A stretch of DNA of 7,010 nucleotides from JAQVSV01 sp041667045 (GTDB lineage: Bacteria > Elusimicrobiota > Elusimicrobia > Elusimicrobiales > Elusimicrobiaceae), in the NCBI GenBank assembly GCA_041667045.1, contig JBAYFS010000118.1:1-7010 (forward strand). The letters are read 5' to 3'. Positions within the stretch are counted from its first letter, which is position 1. Every line of letters begins with the position of its first letter. Shown here in pieces: positions 1-6,265 of this stretch. The notes below the pieces were generated by a model. It saw only the letters and a list, made by a program, of their open reading frames with translations. It was not told the origin of the DNA and ran no database searches. The position numbers and the translations under genes were made by a program.

Positions 1-1
1 A

Positions 2-1087
2 AAACAGCTGAGACCAGACGAACTGATCCACATAGACGCCCCGCAGAAAGAAGCGGAAGGCGGCGTGCGGCCCAATCTGGCGGTTAAATTTTACGGCAAG
101 AACCGCGCCAAAACGCTTTGGATAATGGCGCACACCGACGTGGTGGGAACGGGTGACCGGGCCATGTGGAAAACCGACCCGTTCACCGTCGTGCGCGAAG
201 GCAATAAAATTTACGGCAGAGGCGTGGAGGACAACCAGCAGGGCCTCGTGTCCGGCATTCTGGCGGCGAAAGCCGTGCGGGACGAAAACATAATACCTCC
301 GGTCAACCTGGGCCTTTTCATAAACGCCGACGAGGAAACCGGCTCCGGCTACGGCGCGGATTACGTCATAAAAACCAGGCCCGAACTGTTCGGGAAAGAC
401 GATCTCATCATCATTCCGGACGGCGGACTGGCGGACGGCTCGATGATAGAAGTGGCGGAGAAATCAATCATCTGGGCGAAATTTACCGTGACGGGCAAAC
501 AGGCGCACGCGTCCCGCCCTTCGGACGCGGTGAGCGCGGTGAGGGCGGCGAACGAACTGTCGGTCCTTCTGGACAAGAACCTGCACAAGAAATTCCCCGC
601 GCAGGACCCGCTTTACGATCCTCCGGGCTCCACCTTCGAACCCACCAAGCGCGAGGCGAACGTGGAAAGCATCAATATCGTGCCCGGCAAGGACGTTTTC
701 TGCTTCGACTGCCGCATTCTCCCGTCTTACAATATTGCCGACGTGAAAAAAGAATTCGACAAAGCGGCCCGCGAAATTGAAAAAAAGCGCGGCGTCAAAG
801 TGACGGTGGAATACGCTCAGGAACTGGCAGCGCCGAAACCAACCGATCCGGACGGCGAACTGGTGAACCTTATCAAAACCGCCGCAAAGGCCATATACAA
901 AGTGGACGCCAAACCCATGGGCATAGGCGGCGGAACCGTGGCGGCCTATTTCCGGGAAAAAGGCTATCAGGCGGCGGTCTATTCAAAACTGGATGAATCC
1001 GCGCACCAGTATAACGAATACTGCATTTTGGACAACCTGCTTGGCGACGCGAAAGTTATCCTGCACTGCCTTCTCAATACCAAGTAA
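2..1087 (+). CDS. M20 family metallopeptidase (ArgE/DapE/dipeptidase type), 5' end missing
   Basis: The reading frame is open from the window edge, so the start lies upstream; 361 residues are visible and the N-terminal 50-80 are probably missing. Expected role: a cytosolic, two-metal (Zn/Co) hydrolase of amide bonds in peptides or N-acylated amino acids. The M20 ligands are all visible: the HTDVV histidine (131-133), the bridging Asp in GRGVEDNQQ (230-232), the Glu pair in NADEETGSG (from 332), the Asp in IIIPDGG (419-421), and the late His in ESAHQYNEY (1004-1006). Between them lies the lid/dimerisation domain, beginning near WAKFTVTGKQAHASRP. The GGGTVAAYF and AHQYNEY..LDN ending resembles the M20 metallo-hydrolases often labelled succinyl-diaminopimelate desuccinylase or ArgE-like. 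Substrate cannot be fixed from sequence, so no symbol is given. The GTG at 65 is internal and is not a credible start, because conserved-looking sequence precedes HTD. The gene ends at a strong terminator. Confidence 0.9.
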   Translation, partial: KQLRPDELIHIDAPQKEAEGGVRPNLAVKFYGKNRAKTLWIMAHTDVVGTGDRAMWKTDPFTVVREGNKIYGRGVEDNQQGLVSGILAAKAVRDENIIPPVNLGLFINADEETGSGYGADYVIKTRPELFGKDDLIIIPDGGLADGSMIEVAEKSIIWAKFTVTGKQAHASRPSDAVSAVRAANELSVLLDKNLHKKFPAQDPLYDPPGSTFEPTKREANVESINIVPGKDVFCFDCRILPSYNIADVKKEFDKAAREIEKKRGVKVTVEYAQELAAPKPTDPDGELVNLIKTAAKAIYKVDAKPMGIGGGTVAAYFREKGYQAAVYSKLDESAHQYNEYCILDNLLGDAKVILHCLLNTK

Positions 1088-1094
1088 TTCCGTT

Positions 1095-1129
1095 AGCGCG
1101 GGCGGGGCACTCCCGCCCGCGCTTTTTTT
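1095..1129 (+). terminator. Strong intrinsic terminator after the M20 gene
   Basis: A perfect 12-bp inverted repeat (AGCGCGGGCGGG at 1095-1106 against CCCGCCCGCGCT at 1112-1123) closes a five-base loop. It is followed by seven T at 1123-1129. It starts 7 bases after the M20 stop codon. This is a textbook Rho-independent terminator. Its T-run ends only 12 bases before the next start codon. Confidence 0.93.
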
Positions 1130-1141
1130 AAGAGGAAAACA

Positions 1142-2833
1142 ATGAAAGCCGTAAAAAAAATATTTCTCTATCTGGGTATTTTCGTTCTTGTCATTTTTGC
1201 GGGCCTGTTTCTCGCGAAAAACGTTATTTTCAAATGGATAGTAATAAAAACCGTGCAGACCGCCACCGGCGCAAGCGCGGAAGCGCGCGGCGCGGCGATT
1301 CACTTTTTCCCCCCATCATTCTCCATTTCCGGGCTTACCGCGGCCAATCCGCAAAAACCGATGGAGAACCTGTTCGAATTCGGCGAAACGGGCGCGACGC
1401 TTAACATATCCGATATAGGGAAAAAACACATCAGGATAGAAAACGCTTATTTAAGGAACCTGAAATTCGGCACCGCGCGCGCAAAATCCGGCGCGCTGGA
1501 CAAAAAAACAGCCGCGCAAACCGCCGCCGTACGGGAAACGGGCCTGGCGGCGTTTGAAAAACTGGCTAAAATGAATTTCACCGGAGCTACGGCGGTGGAC
1601 ACCGCAGGACTGTCCAGCACGAAACTCGCAAGTGAACTAAAACAGAAAATAGCGGCTAGGTCCGCCTTTTGGGAAAACAGGATCAAAACCGCTAATTACG
1701 AGGCGAGAGTCGCAGAATTGGAGCCCCTTTATAAACAACTGCTCGCGGAAAACGATTTTGTAAAACGCGCGAAACTGGCCGCCGAACTAAGCCAGAAAGC
1801 CGCGCCGCTGGTTAAGGAAATAACGCAGGACAGCCGCGCCGCGTCTGACGACATAGCCCAGGCCAAAACTGCCATCGCGGGCCTTAAAAGCGCCGCGCAA
1901 AAAGACATTAAGGGCGCGGGCGGATTAAGCGGCCTTGACCCGTCTGGCATAGCCAATGAACTGCTGGGCCCGCATACCGGCGCGAAAATAAGCCGTTCCC
2001 TCGCCGCGTACCGCGAGCTCATGAGCAAGCCGCGCAAGGAATCGGAATATCTTTTCACCGCGGACAAGATGGAAATAACCGCGGAACTAAAACCTTGGGG
2101 AACGAATCCGGTGCTGCTCTCCGGCACGGCTGAAAACATTTCAAACAAACCGGACAAATACGAAAAACCCATTCTCATAACACTGTCCGGGGAACAAGGC
2201 GGGGCTTCGGCGGGGCTTACAGCGTCCGTAAAGCATTACCTGCCGGTTAAAGAGGATGATTTTTCCGCGTCCGTGACGGGCCTGAACGCGAAAGGCTTCA
2301 CGCTAGGCAATCCTGACAGTTTCGCCCTGACCGCGGAAAAAGGTTCGGCCGAAATTTCCGCCAGCGCCAAAATCACGGACCTGGCGAAAGTGCGCGCCCG
2401 ACTTTCCGCCATGGCGAAAGACACGGCGATGTACGTGCGCGGTTCGGTGGCGGACGGCAACGCGGAACTGAGGACCGCGATCGAAAAAGCCCTGTCTTCG
2501 GCAAAAGCGCTCACCGCAGAAGTGACGGCGGAAGGCGATATCAAAGCCCCGGCCCTTTCATTCTCCACCAATCTGGGCGGCGTGCTGTCCGGCGCGCTGA
2601 ACAATTACGCGTCCATCATGGCGAACAAATACCGCGCTAAAATAGAAAGCGAGATAATGGCCTCCGTCGCCAAAGAGCAGGCCCAACTGGAAAACCAGCT
2701 CGCCAACTCGGAAAAAATTCTGGCCAAGCTGGGCGTTAACAGCAAAAAAATATCAGAGCTGACAAAATCCGCGACCGGTAAAGGCACTGAAAATCTCCTT
2801 AAAAACATCAAACTGCCGTCCATAAAATTCTAA
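1142..2833 (+). CDS. Membrane-anchored AsmA-like / TIGR03545-like envelope protein
   Basis: This 563-residue protein has a basic N-terminus and one hydrophobic helix (about residues 7-26) but no cleavage site, so it is probably anchored in the inner membrane with the rest in the periplasm. Residues 45-120 contain FPPSFSISGLTAANP, ENLFEFGETGATLNIS, and a LRNLKFGTARAKSGAL stretch. The order and wording (a lipid-exposed beta segment, a 'P-x-N-LFE' turn, then 'FGT-x-R-x-SGAL') recall the TIGR03545 family, related in style to AsmA/DUF748. TIGR03545 has no known function, is found in outer-membrane bacteria and is often paired with a second gene. A charged Ala-rich helical stretch (about 160-255) looks like coiled coil. 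Residues about 310-500 look beta-rich, and a second short coil lies near 505-541. Start: ATG with AGAGG six bases upstream. AsmA-like lipid-transport scaffolding is an inference only. The family call is from memory of its motifs. Confidence 0.72.
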   Translation: MKAVKKIFLYLGIFVLVIFAGLFLAKNVIFKWIVIKTVQTATGASAEARGAAIHFFPPSFSISGLTAANPQKPMENLFEFGETGATLNISDIGKKHIRIENAYLRNLKFGTARAKSGALDKKTAAQTAAVRETGLAAFEKLAKMNFTGATAVDTAGLSSTKLASELKQKIAARSAFWENRIKTANYEARVAELEPLYKQLLAENDFVKRAKLAAELSQKAAPLVKEITQDSRAASDDIAQAKTAIAGLKSAAQKDIKGAGGLSGLDPSGIANELLGPHTGAKISRSLAAYRELMSKPRKESEYLFTADKMEITAELKPWGTNPVLLSGTAENISNKPDKYEKPILITLSGEQGGASAGLTASVKHYLPVKEDDFSASVTGLNAKGFTLGNPDSFALTAEKGSAEISASAKITDLAKVRARLSAMAKDTAMYVRGSVADGNAELRTAIEKALSSAKALTAEVTAEGDIKAPALSFSTNLGGVLSGALNNYASIMANKYRAKIESEIMASVAKEQAQLENQLANSEKILAKLGVNSKKISELTKSATGKGTENLLKNIKLPSIKF

Positions 2834-2862
2834 GCCGGACAGGCATCAGGTTTTTCCGCCAT

Positions 2863-2905
2863 AAAAAAAGCAACCCGTCCATTTTTCAGGACGGGCTGTT
2901 TTTTT
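2863..2905. terminator. Bidirectional intrinsic terminator between convergent genes
   Basis: A 7-bp stem (CCCGTCC at 2874-2880 with GGACGGG at 2889-2895) and an eight-base loop lie between A7 (2863-2869) and T7 (2899-2905), so the hairpin carries a U-run in either transcript. It ends the gene stopping at 2833 and mazG stopping at 2945. The stem extends better in the minus-strand RNA, where positions 2873/2896 give a U-G wobble followed by two pairs. In the plus-strand RNA the same position is an A-C mismatch. Confidence 0.88.
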
Positions 2906-2944
2906 GTGTAAAGATATCACTTCCGCCGGTGCGCTTTGCCGGCG

Positions 2945-3409
2945 CTATTTCACCGGCGGTATTTTTCGGACCGTTTTTTCCACAAGCGCGCCTTCCCTTT
3001 TCAGCCCCAGCCGGCGTATGCGGTTAAGCTTTTCCTTCTTTTTTATCTCCTCCCACTGGATAACCACCTTTGCGGGCGAGTTTATTTTGCTCTTCCGACC
3101 GAAAACGTGCGGATGGCGCCGGACAAGTTTTTTGTGGATCCCGCGCACAACGTCATCTATATTGAAAAGACCGGCCTGCCGGGCTATTTCAGCGTGAAAA
3201 ACAACCTGCAAAAGGACATCGCCGAGTTCTTCGCACAAATTATCCCAGTCGCCCCGCTTTACCGCGATTTCGACCTCAGCGGATTCCTCGCGCAAATACC
3301 GGAGCAGGCTTTTGTGCGTCTGCTCGCGGTCCCAGGGACAGCCGTCTTTGGACCGGAGTTTGCGCATTACCTCAACCAGTTTTTCAAATTCCGAACCTGT
3401 TTTTTTCAA
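2945..3409 (-). CDS. mazG: MazG nucleoside triphosphate pyrophosphohydrolase, single domain
   Basis: This protein hydrolyses (d)NTPs to NMP and pyrophosphate, and is thought to clean the nucleotide pool or tune the stringent response; it is cytosolic. In 154 residues it has the MazG signature in order: CPWDREQTHKSL (24-35), the metal-binding EExxE at 41-45 and ExxD at 61-64 (EELGD), KLVRRHPHVF (94-103), and WEEIKKKEK near 118-126. The E. coli enzyme has two MazG domains (about 263 residues); this one matches only the N-terminal, catalytic-looking one, a common short form. Start: TTG at 3409-3407, with CGGAGG at 3420-3415 five bases away. No in-frame ATG or GTG is seen with a comparable ribosome binding site. 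The lysine-rich tail after residue 126 is variable. It is divergent from the secreted-protein operon and convergent with the gene at 1142. It is probably transcribed alone. Confidence 0.93.
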   Translation of the reverse strand: MKKTGSEFEKLVEVMRKLRSKDGCPWDREQTHKSLLRYLREESAEVEIAVKRGDWDNLCEELGDVLLQVVFHAEIARQAGLFNIDDVVRGIHKKLVRRHPHVFGRKSKINSPAKVVIQWEEIKKKEKLNRIRRLGLKREGALVEKTVRKIPPVK

Positions 3410-3414
3410 AATGG

Positions 3415-3420
3415 CCTCCG
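3415..3420 (-). promoter_or_regulatory. Shine-Dalgarno that fixes the TTG start of mazG
   Basis: On the minus strand CGGAGG is followed by CCATT and then TTG AAA AAA ACA. This five-base spacing decides for the rare TTG start. The AT-rich 3421-3464 must also contain the mazG promoter, but I cannot assign a convincing -35/-10 pair for it. Confidence 0.75.
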
Positions 3421-3429
3421 CAAATCAAA

Positions 3430-3458
3430 TGGACCTTTAATGGTTAAATATATACAAT
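3430..3458 (+). promoter_or_regulatory. Putative sigma-70 type promoter of the secreted-protein/thyX operon
   Basis: TGGACC (3430-3435, four of six matches to TTGACA) lies 17 bases before TACAAT (3453-3458, five of six matches to TATAAT), in the only clearly AT-rich patch of the window. Transcription would begin about 3464-3466, that is, at the ATG of the next gene. The call depends on sequence alone and other AT-rich hexamers are available nearby. Confidence 0.5.
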
Positions 3459-3464
3459 GTGATT

Positions 3465-4802
3465 ATGAAAAAGTATATTTTAATTACTATTCTATCACTT
3501 TTCTGCCTGCCCGCGATTGCGGAGAAAGGCCTTATAGTCAAAACCTCCGGCGAAGATGTATACATTGACATTACGGAAATGAAAACCCCGCCCGCCGCCG
3601 GAAGCGAATTCGTCATTTACCGCGAAGGCGAAGCGATAGTGAACCCGGTGACGGGAAAAAACCTCGGCTCAGACATGACAGAAACCGCGAAAGGCACAAT
3701 CACCGAAGTGCATGAGAAATACGCGAAAGGCAAAATAACCTCAAAAACAGAGGAAATAAAACCCGGTTTTTTCGCCGAACTGAAAACCGCCGCGCAAGCT
3801 GAAATCAGGAAACTTGACGGGCAGGCTCAGGACGTGAATATCAACGCCGCCGCGCCGGTGTGGGAAAGCGAACCGGTGACCGGCATGATAGTGGATGTCG
3901 CGGCGGGCGATTTTCTGGGTGACGGATCAGCCCTGCTGGCGGCGGCAGAAGAACAAAAGCTGTCTTTATACAGAAAAGACGGGAACAAACTGGTTGAAAT
4001 ATCCTCGATAGCGCTGCCGTCCACAGTCAATATCGTTTCGCTTGAGACGCTAAAGGCGGGTTACGCCGATCTCAAAAAAGATTCGCTCATGATCAACACC
4101 TACGACTCGCAAAGCGACCGTCTGGACGCGGCGGTTTTCACCCTTGAAAACACGGAGTTTAAGCGCGCCAACCAGCTTAAATGGCTGGTGCGGCCCCTTA
4201 ATCCGGTAACCGAACCGGCGGCGTTTTACACGCAGGAAGTTTATACCACGCAGGGCTTTAACCTGTCGTTCATCCGCCCGCTGGAATACAAAAACGCGGG
4301 TTTCTCGTCAGGTTCCGAAAAACTGTCGGTCCCGCGGATAAACTGGCTTTTCGGCCTTACCGTGGCGGATCTGGACAACGACGGGAAAAAAGACGCCGTT
4401 TACGTGGACCCCGGCGGCAGCCTGACCGTCCAGTACGACAAAAAGTCAAAATACGCCTCCTCGCGCTCGGGATTTGACAGAACGCCCAACCGCGCCCGCA
4501 TAAAAAACAACACCGTTTACTTCCACAGCCGCATTCCGCTTAAAAAAGTACCGGGCGGCGCGGAATTTTTCGGGCTTTCAAACATTCCGAAATTCATCCT
4601 GGCAGACGCGTTCGCCAAATACGTGGACGCCGATTTGTGCAAATTCTCATGGAACGGGACAAAACTGTCCGAAGTGTCGCAAACCAAACTGGGCGGCCCG
4701 GCCTGGAACATAACTTACGGCTCTTTCGGAGGCTTTGAGGGAATTATCGCGCCGGTAAACATAATAGGGGACATGACGGTCATAAAGATTTACAAATTCT
4801 GA
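3465..4802 (+). CDS. Secreted protein with FlgT C-terminal-like domain and VCBS/FG-GAP-type repeat
   Basis: This 445-residue protein starts with a signal peptide (MKKYILITIL core, likely cleavage after AIA at residue 19), so it is periplasmic or surface-exposed. Residues about 22-95 read like the FlgT C-terminal domain: a short strand with VYIDI, then 'AGSEFVIYREGEAIVNPVTG' followed by a LGSDMTETAKGTITEV stretch. That is the 'vyr-x(3-5)-dP-tG-x-x-lG ... G-x-I-x-V' pattern seen in FlgT and other outer-membrane-associated proteins. Later come VAAGDFLGDG (147-154) and LTVADLDNDGKKDAVYV (298-314). The second is a canonical Asp-rich Ca-binding loop of VCBS/FG-GAP beta-propeller blades, and the first a degenerate copy. 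No flagellar gene is nearby, so a flagellar role is not supported. ATG at 3465 is preferred over GTG at 3459 because it gives the normal KK-start signal peptide; neither has a Shine-Dalgarno. It is first in a coupled operon. Exact function is unknown. Confidence 0.82.
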   Translation: MKKYILITILSLFCLPAIAEKGLIVKTSGEDVYIDITEMKTPPAAGSEFVIYREGEAIVNPVTGKNLGSDMTETAKGTITEVHEKYAKGKITSKTEEIKPGFFAELKTAAQAEIRKLDGQAQDVNINAAAPVWESEPVTGMIVDVAAGDFLGDGSALLAAAEEQKLSLYRKDGNKLVEISSIALPSTVNIVSLETLKAGYADLKKDSLMINTYDSQSDRLDAAVFTLENTEFKRANQLKWLVRPLNPVTEPAAFYTQEVYTTQGFNLSFIRPLEYKNAGFSSGSEKLSVPRINWLFGLTVADLDNDGKKDAVYVDPGGSLTVQYDKKSKYASSRSGFDRTPNRARIKNNTVYFHSRIPLKKVPGGAEFFGLSNIPKFILADAFAKYVDADLCKFSWNGTKLSEVSQTKLGGPAWNITYGSFGGFEGIIAPVNIIGDMTVIKIYKF

Positions 4803-6265
4803 TGAAAAACCTTTTGCTTAAACTTTGCCTGTGTCTGGCCCTGCCGGCCTTTATCCTGTCCGGCGCGCGGCTTGTTTACGCCCAGAACACCCGCCCGCTC
4901 GACAGGCCACGCCCCCAGAAAAGAAGCGTAAGCGTGCCCGATCCGGATGCCACACTGCCCGACGAGGCCGACAGCGCCGCCGAAATAGCCGACACCATCG
5001 CCGACGACGCGGACAAGATCGCCGATGACGCAGCAAGCATAAAAACACCCGCTTCCAAAAAAGACATTTCGGAAGAAATTCCCGACAACGCGCAAGACAC
5101 TCCGGAACTCGCAGACACCACAAAAGACGACGCGGACGAAACCGCCGACGACGCAGGGGAAACCGCTTCCCCCGCCGATCAGCTGCAAGACGACGCGGAC
5201 GCACCACCCCCTCCTCCGGCGAAACCGGCTTATAAACCCACCACGCGGCAGATCGCCGTTTCAACCGCGGTTCCGGAAGATTTGCGCGGCGCCGGTTTCC
5301 TGCTGGTGAGCGACGCCGACGACCCCCTTTGGCAAAACGCCGTCCGCGCCGCCGCGCAGAAACTGCCCAAGAACATACCGCTTGAAATCGTGTTCCAGTG
5401 CGACAACGTGCGCAAAATCCAGGACGGCATAGACAACCTGCAGTTCCGGCGGCTTGAAAAACTAGTGGTCATACCGTTTTTTCTCAATTCCTATTCGGAA
5501 AAATTCAACCGCCTGCAATACAGGCTGGGCTTTAAGGAAAAGCCCAACGCCTTTCCGCAATCGCCCTGCGGCAATTATTACGCGTCCGACCTGTTGCGCG
5601 CGAAGATACAAAGCCCCGCCACGATAACAACGGCGCTTGACGCGTCACCCGTGTATCTCAACGCCATAGCCCGCGCGCTTAAGACTCAGCTGGTGGGAGA
5701 ACGGCCCGCGGCTTTTCTCCTCATCGGGCCTGGCGAAGCCGACGAAACCATAAACGCCGGACGGCTTGACACCATGCGCCAGATAGCGGCCGCGCTTGAA
5801 AAAAATTCCGTCACCGCGGCGGCGCGGGCCTTTGTCATCCGGCCCAGGGAAAGCTCCATCCGCGCCGTAGACCGCAACTTCCCCGATATGAGCAATCCGT
5901 CCAAAGGCACCATCTACCTTGACGACGGGAAACTGGCGAGGGAAAAAGACCCGCTTGAAAACCGGGGCCAAAGCATAGCCTCGCTGAGAAAAACCGCACT
6001 CGGCCTCGCGCCGGACTACAGCGTTTTCGCCGGAGGCTATTCGCTGGACAAATTCGAGCTGGACCGTATAGCCGAAACCGTTTTGGACGGAACCTTTCAC
6101 ACCTGGCTGGGCAACATCGAGCTGGATGAAAACGATTTGCGGGACTGGCTGGTCTCAAAAATCAATGAGGGCATAAACACGCCCCCCATGGACTTATACC
6201 CCAAAAAAGGGAAAGCTCTTTCGGAGCAGGAGAAATATGACAGAATGTCAAGCGAACGGCAGTAA
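4802..6265 (+). CDS. Secreted tandem CbiX-like (class II chelatase fold) protein, catalytic His absent
   Basis: This 487-residue protein has a signal peptide (residues 1-27, likely cleavage after VYA), then a Pro/Arg stretch and an acidic Ala/Asp-rich low-complexity linker (about 50-136) ending in a PPPPPA stretch. Two segments then look like CbiX/sirohydrochlorin chelatase domains. In the first (about 165-245), GFLLVSDADDPLWQNAV is followed by PLEIVFQCDN, then IQDGIDNL and LEKLVVIPFFLNSYSE. The second begins at AAFLLIGPGEADET (303-316) and runs on as a helix with RLDTMRQIAAAL. In CbiX the first strand ends in GHG or HGS, where the His binds metal. Here it reads SDAD and IGPG, so chelation by that His is not possible. 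The starting codon overlaps the upstream stop (TGATG) with no good ribosome binding site, so translation is probably coupled. A binding, sensing or structural role is inference; the domain call is by remembered pattern. Confidence 0.68.
   Translation: MKNLLLKLCLCLALPAFILSGARLVYAQNTRPLDRPRPQKRSVSVPDPDATLPDEADSAAEIADTIADDADKIADDAASIKTPASKKDISEEIPDNAQDTPELADTTKDDADETADDAGETASPADQLQDDADAPPPPPAKPAYKPTTRQIAVSTAVPEDLRGAGFLLVSDADDPLWQNAVRAAAQKLPKNIPLEIVFQCDNVRKIQDGIDNLQFRRLEKLVVIPFFLNSYSEKFNRLQYRLGFKEKPNAFPQSPCGNYYASDLLRAKIQSPATITTALDASPVYLNAIARALKTQLVGERPAAFLLIGPGEADETINAGRLDTMRQIAAALEKNSVTAAARAFVIRPRESSIRAVDRNFPDMSNPSKGTIYLDDGKLAREKDPLENRGQSIASLRKTALGLAPDYSVFAGGYSLDKFELDRIAETVLDGTFHTWLGNIELDENDLRDWLVSKINEGINTPPMDLYPKKGKALSEQEKYDRMSSERQ
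5003..5200 (+). repeat. Repeated DDAD-coding unit in the acidic linker
   Basis: The 12-mer GACGACGCGGAC occurs at 5003-5014, 5126-5137 and 5189-5200, each time in frame as Asp-Asp-Ala-Asp (residues 68, 109 and 130). The first two copies continue similarly for about 30 bases (ADDADKIADDA against KDDADETADDA). This looks like internal duplication within a low-complexity, acidic, Ala-rich linker between the signal peptide and the folded domains. Confidence 0.75.

Noticed and set aside
65..67. GTG at 65 as the true start of the M20 gene
   Set aside because: The frame stays open to the window edge with protein-like sequence, no Shine-Dalgarno precedes 65, and the M20 N-terminal region would be missing.
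2923..2959. 9-bp inverted repeat CCGCCGGTG/CACCGGCGG over the mazG stop codon, considered as a terminator or regulator
   Set aside because: No T-run follows on either strand and the true bidirectional terminator is about 30 bases away; GC-rich palindromes of this size are expected by chance here.
3459..3464. GTG at 3459 as the start of the secreted protein
   Set aside because: It adds only Met-Ile before a typical MKK signal peptide and lies within or directly after the -10 element, so ATG at 3465 is the better start.
2936..3568. Plus-strand open frame of about 210 codons over mazG
   Set aside because: It is the antisense of a clear mazG with full motif set, no Shine-Dalgarno is seen, and it runs into the start of the secreted-protein gene in another frame.
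4790..5264. Minus-strand frames opposite the acidic linker, with Arg/Cys- or Gly/Val-rich translations
   Set aside because: The composition mirrors the GAC/GCC-rich repeat on the plus strand; no start signal or motif supports a gene.
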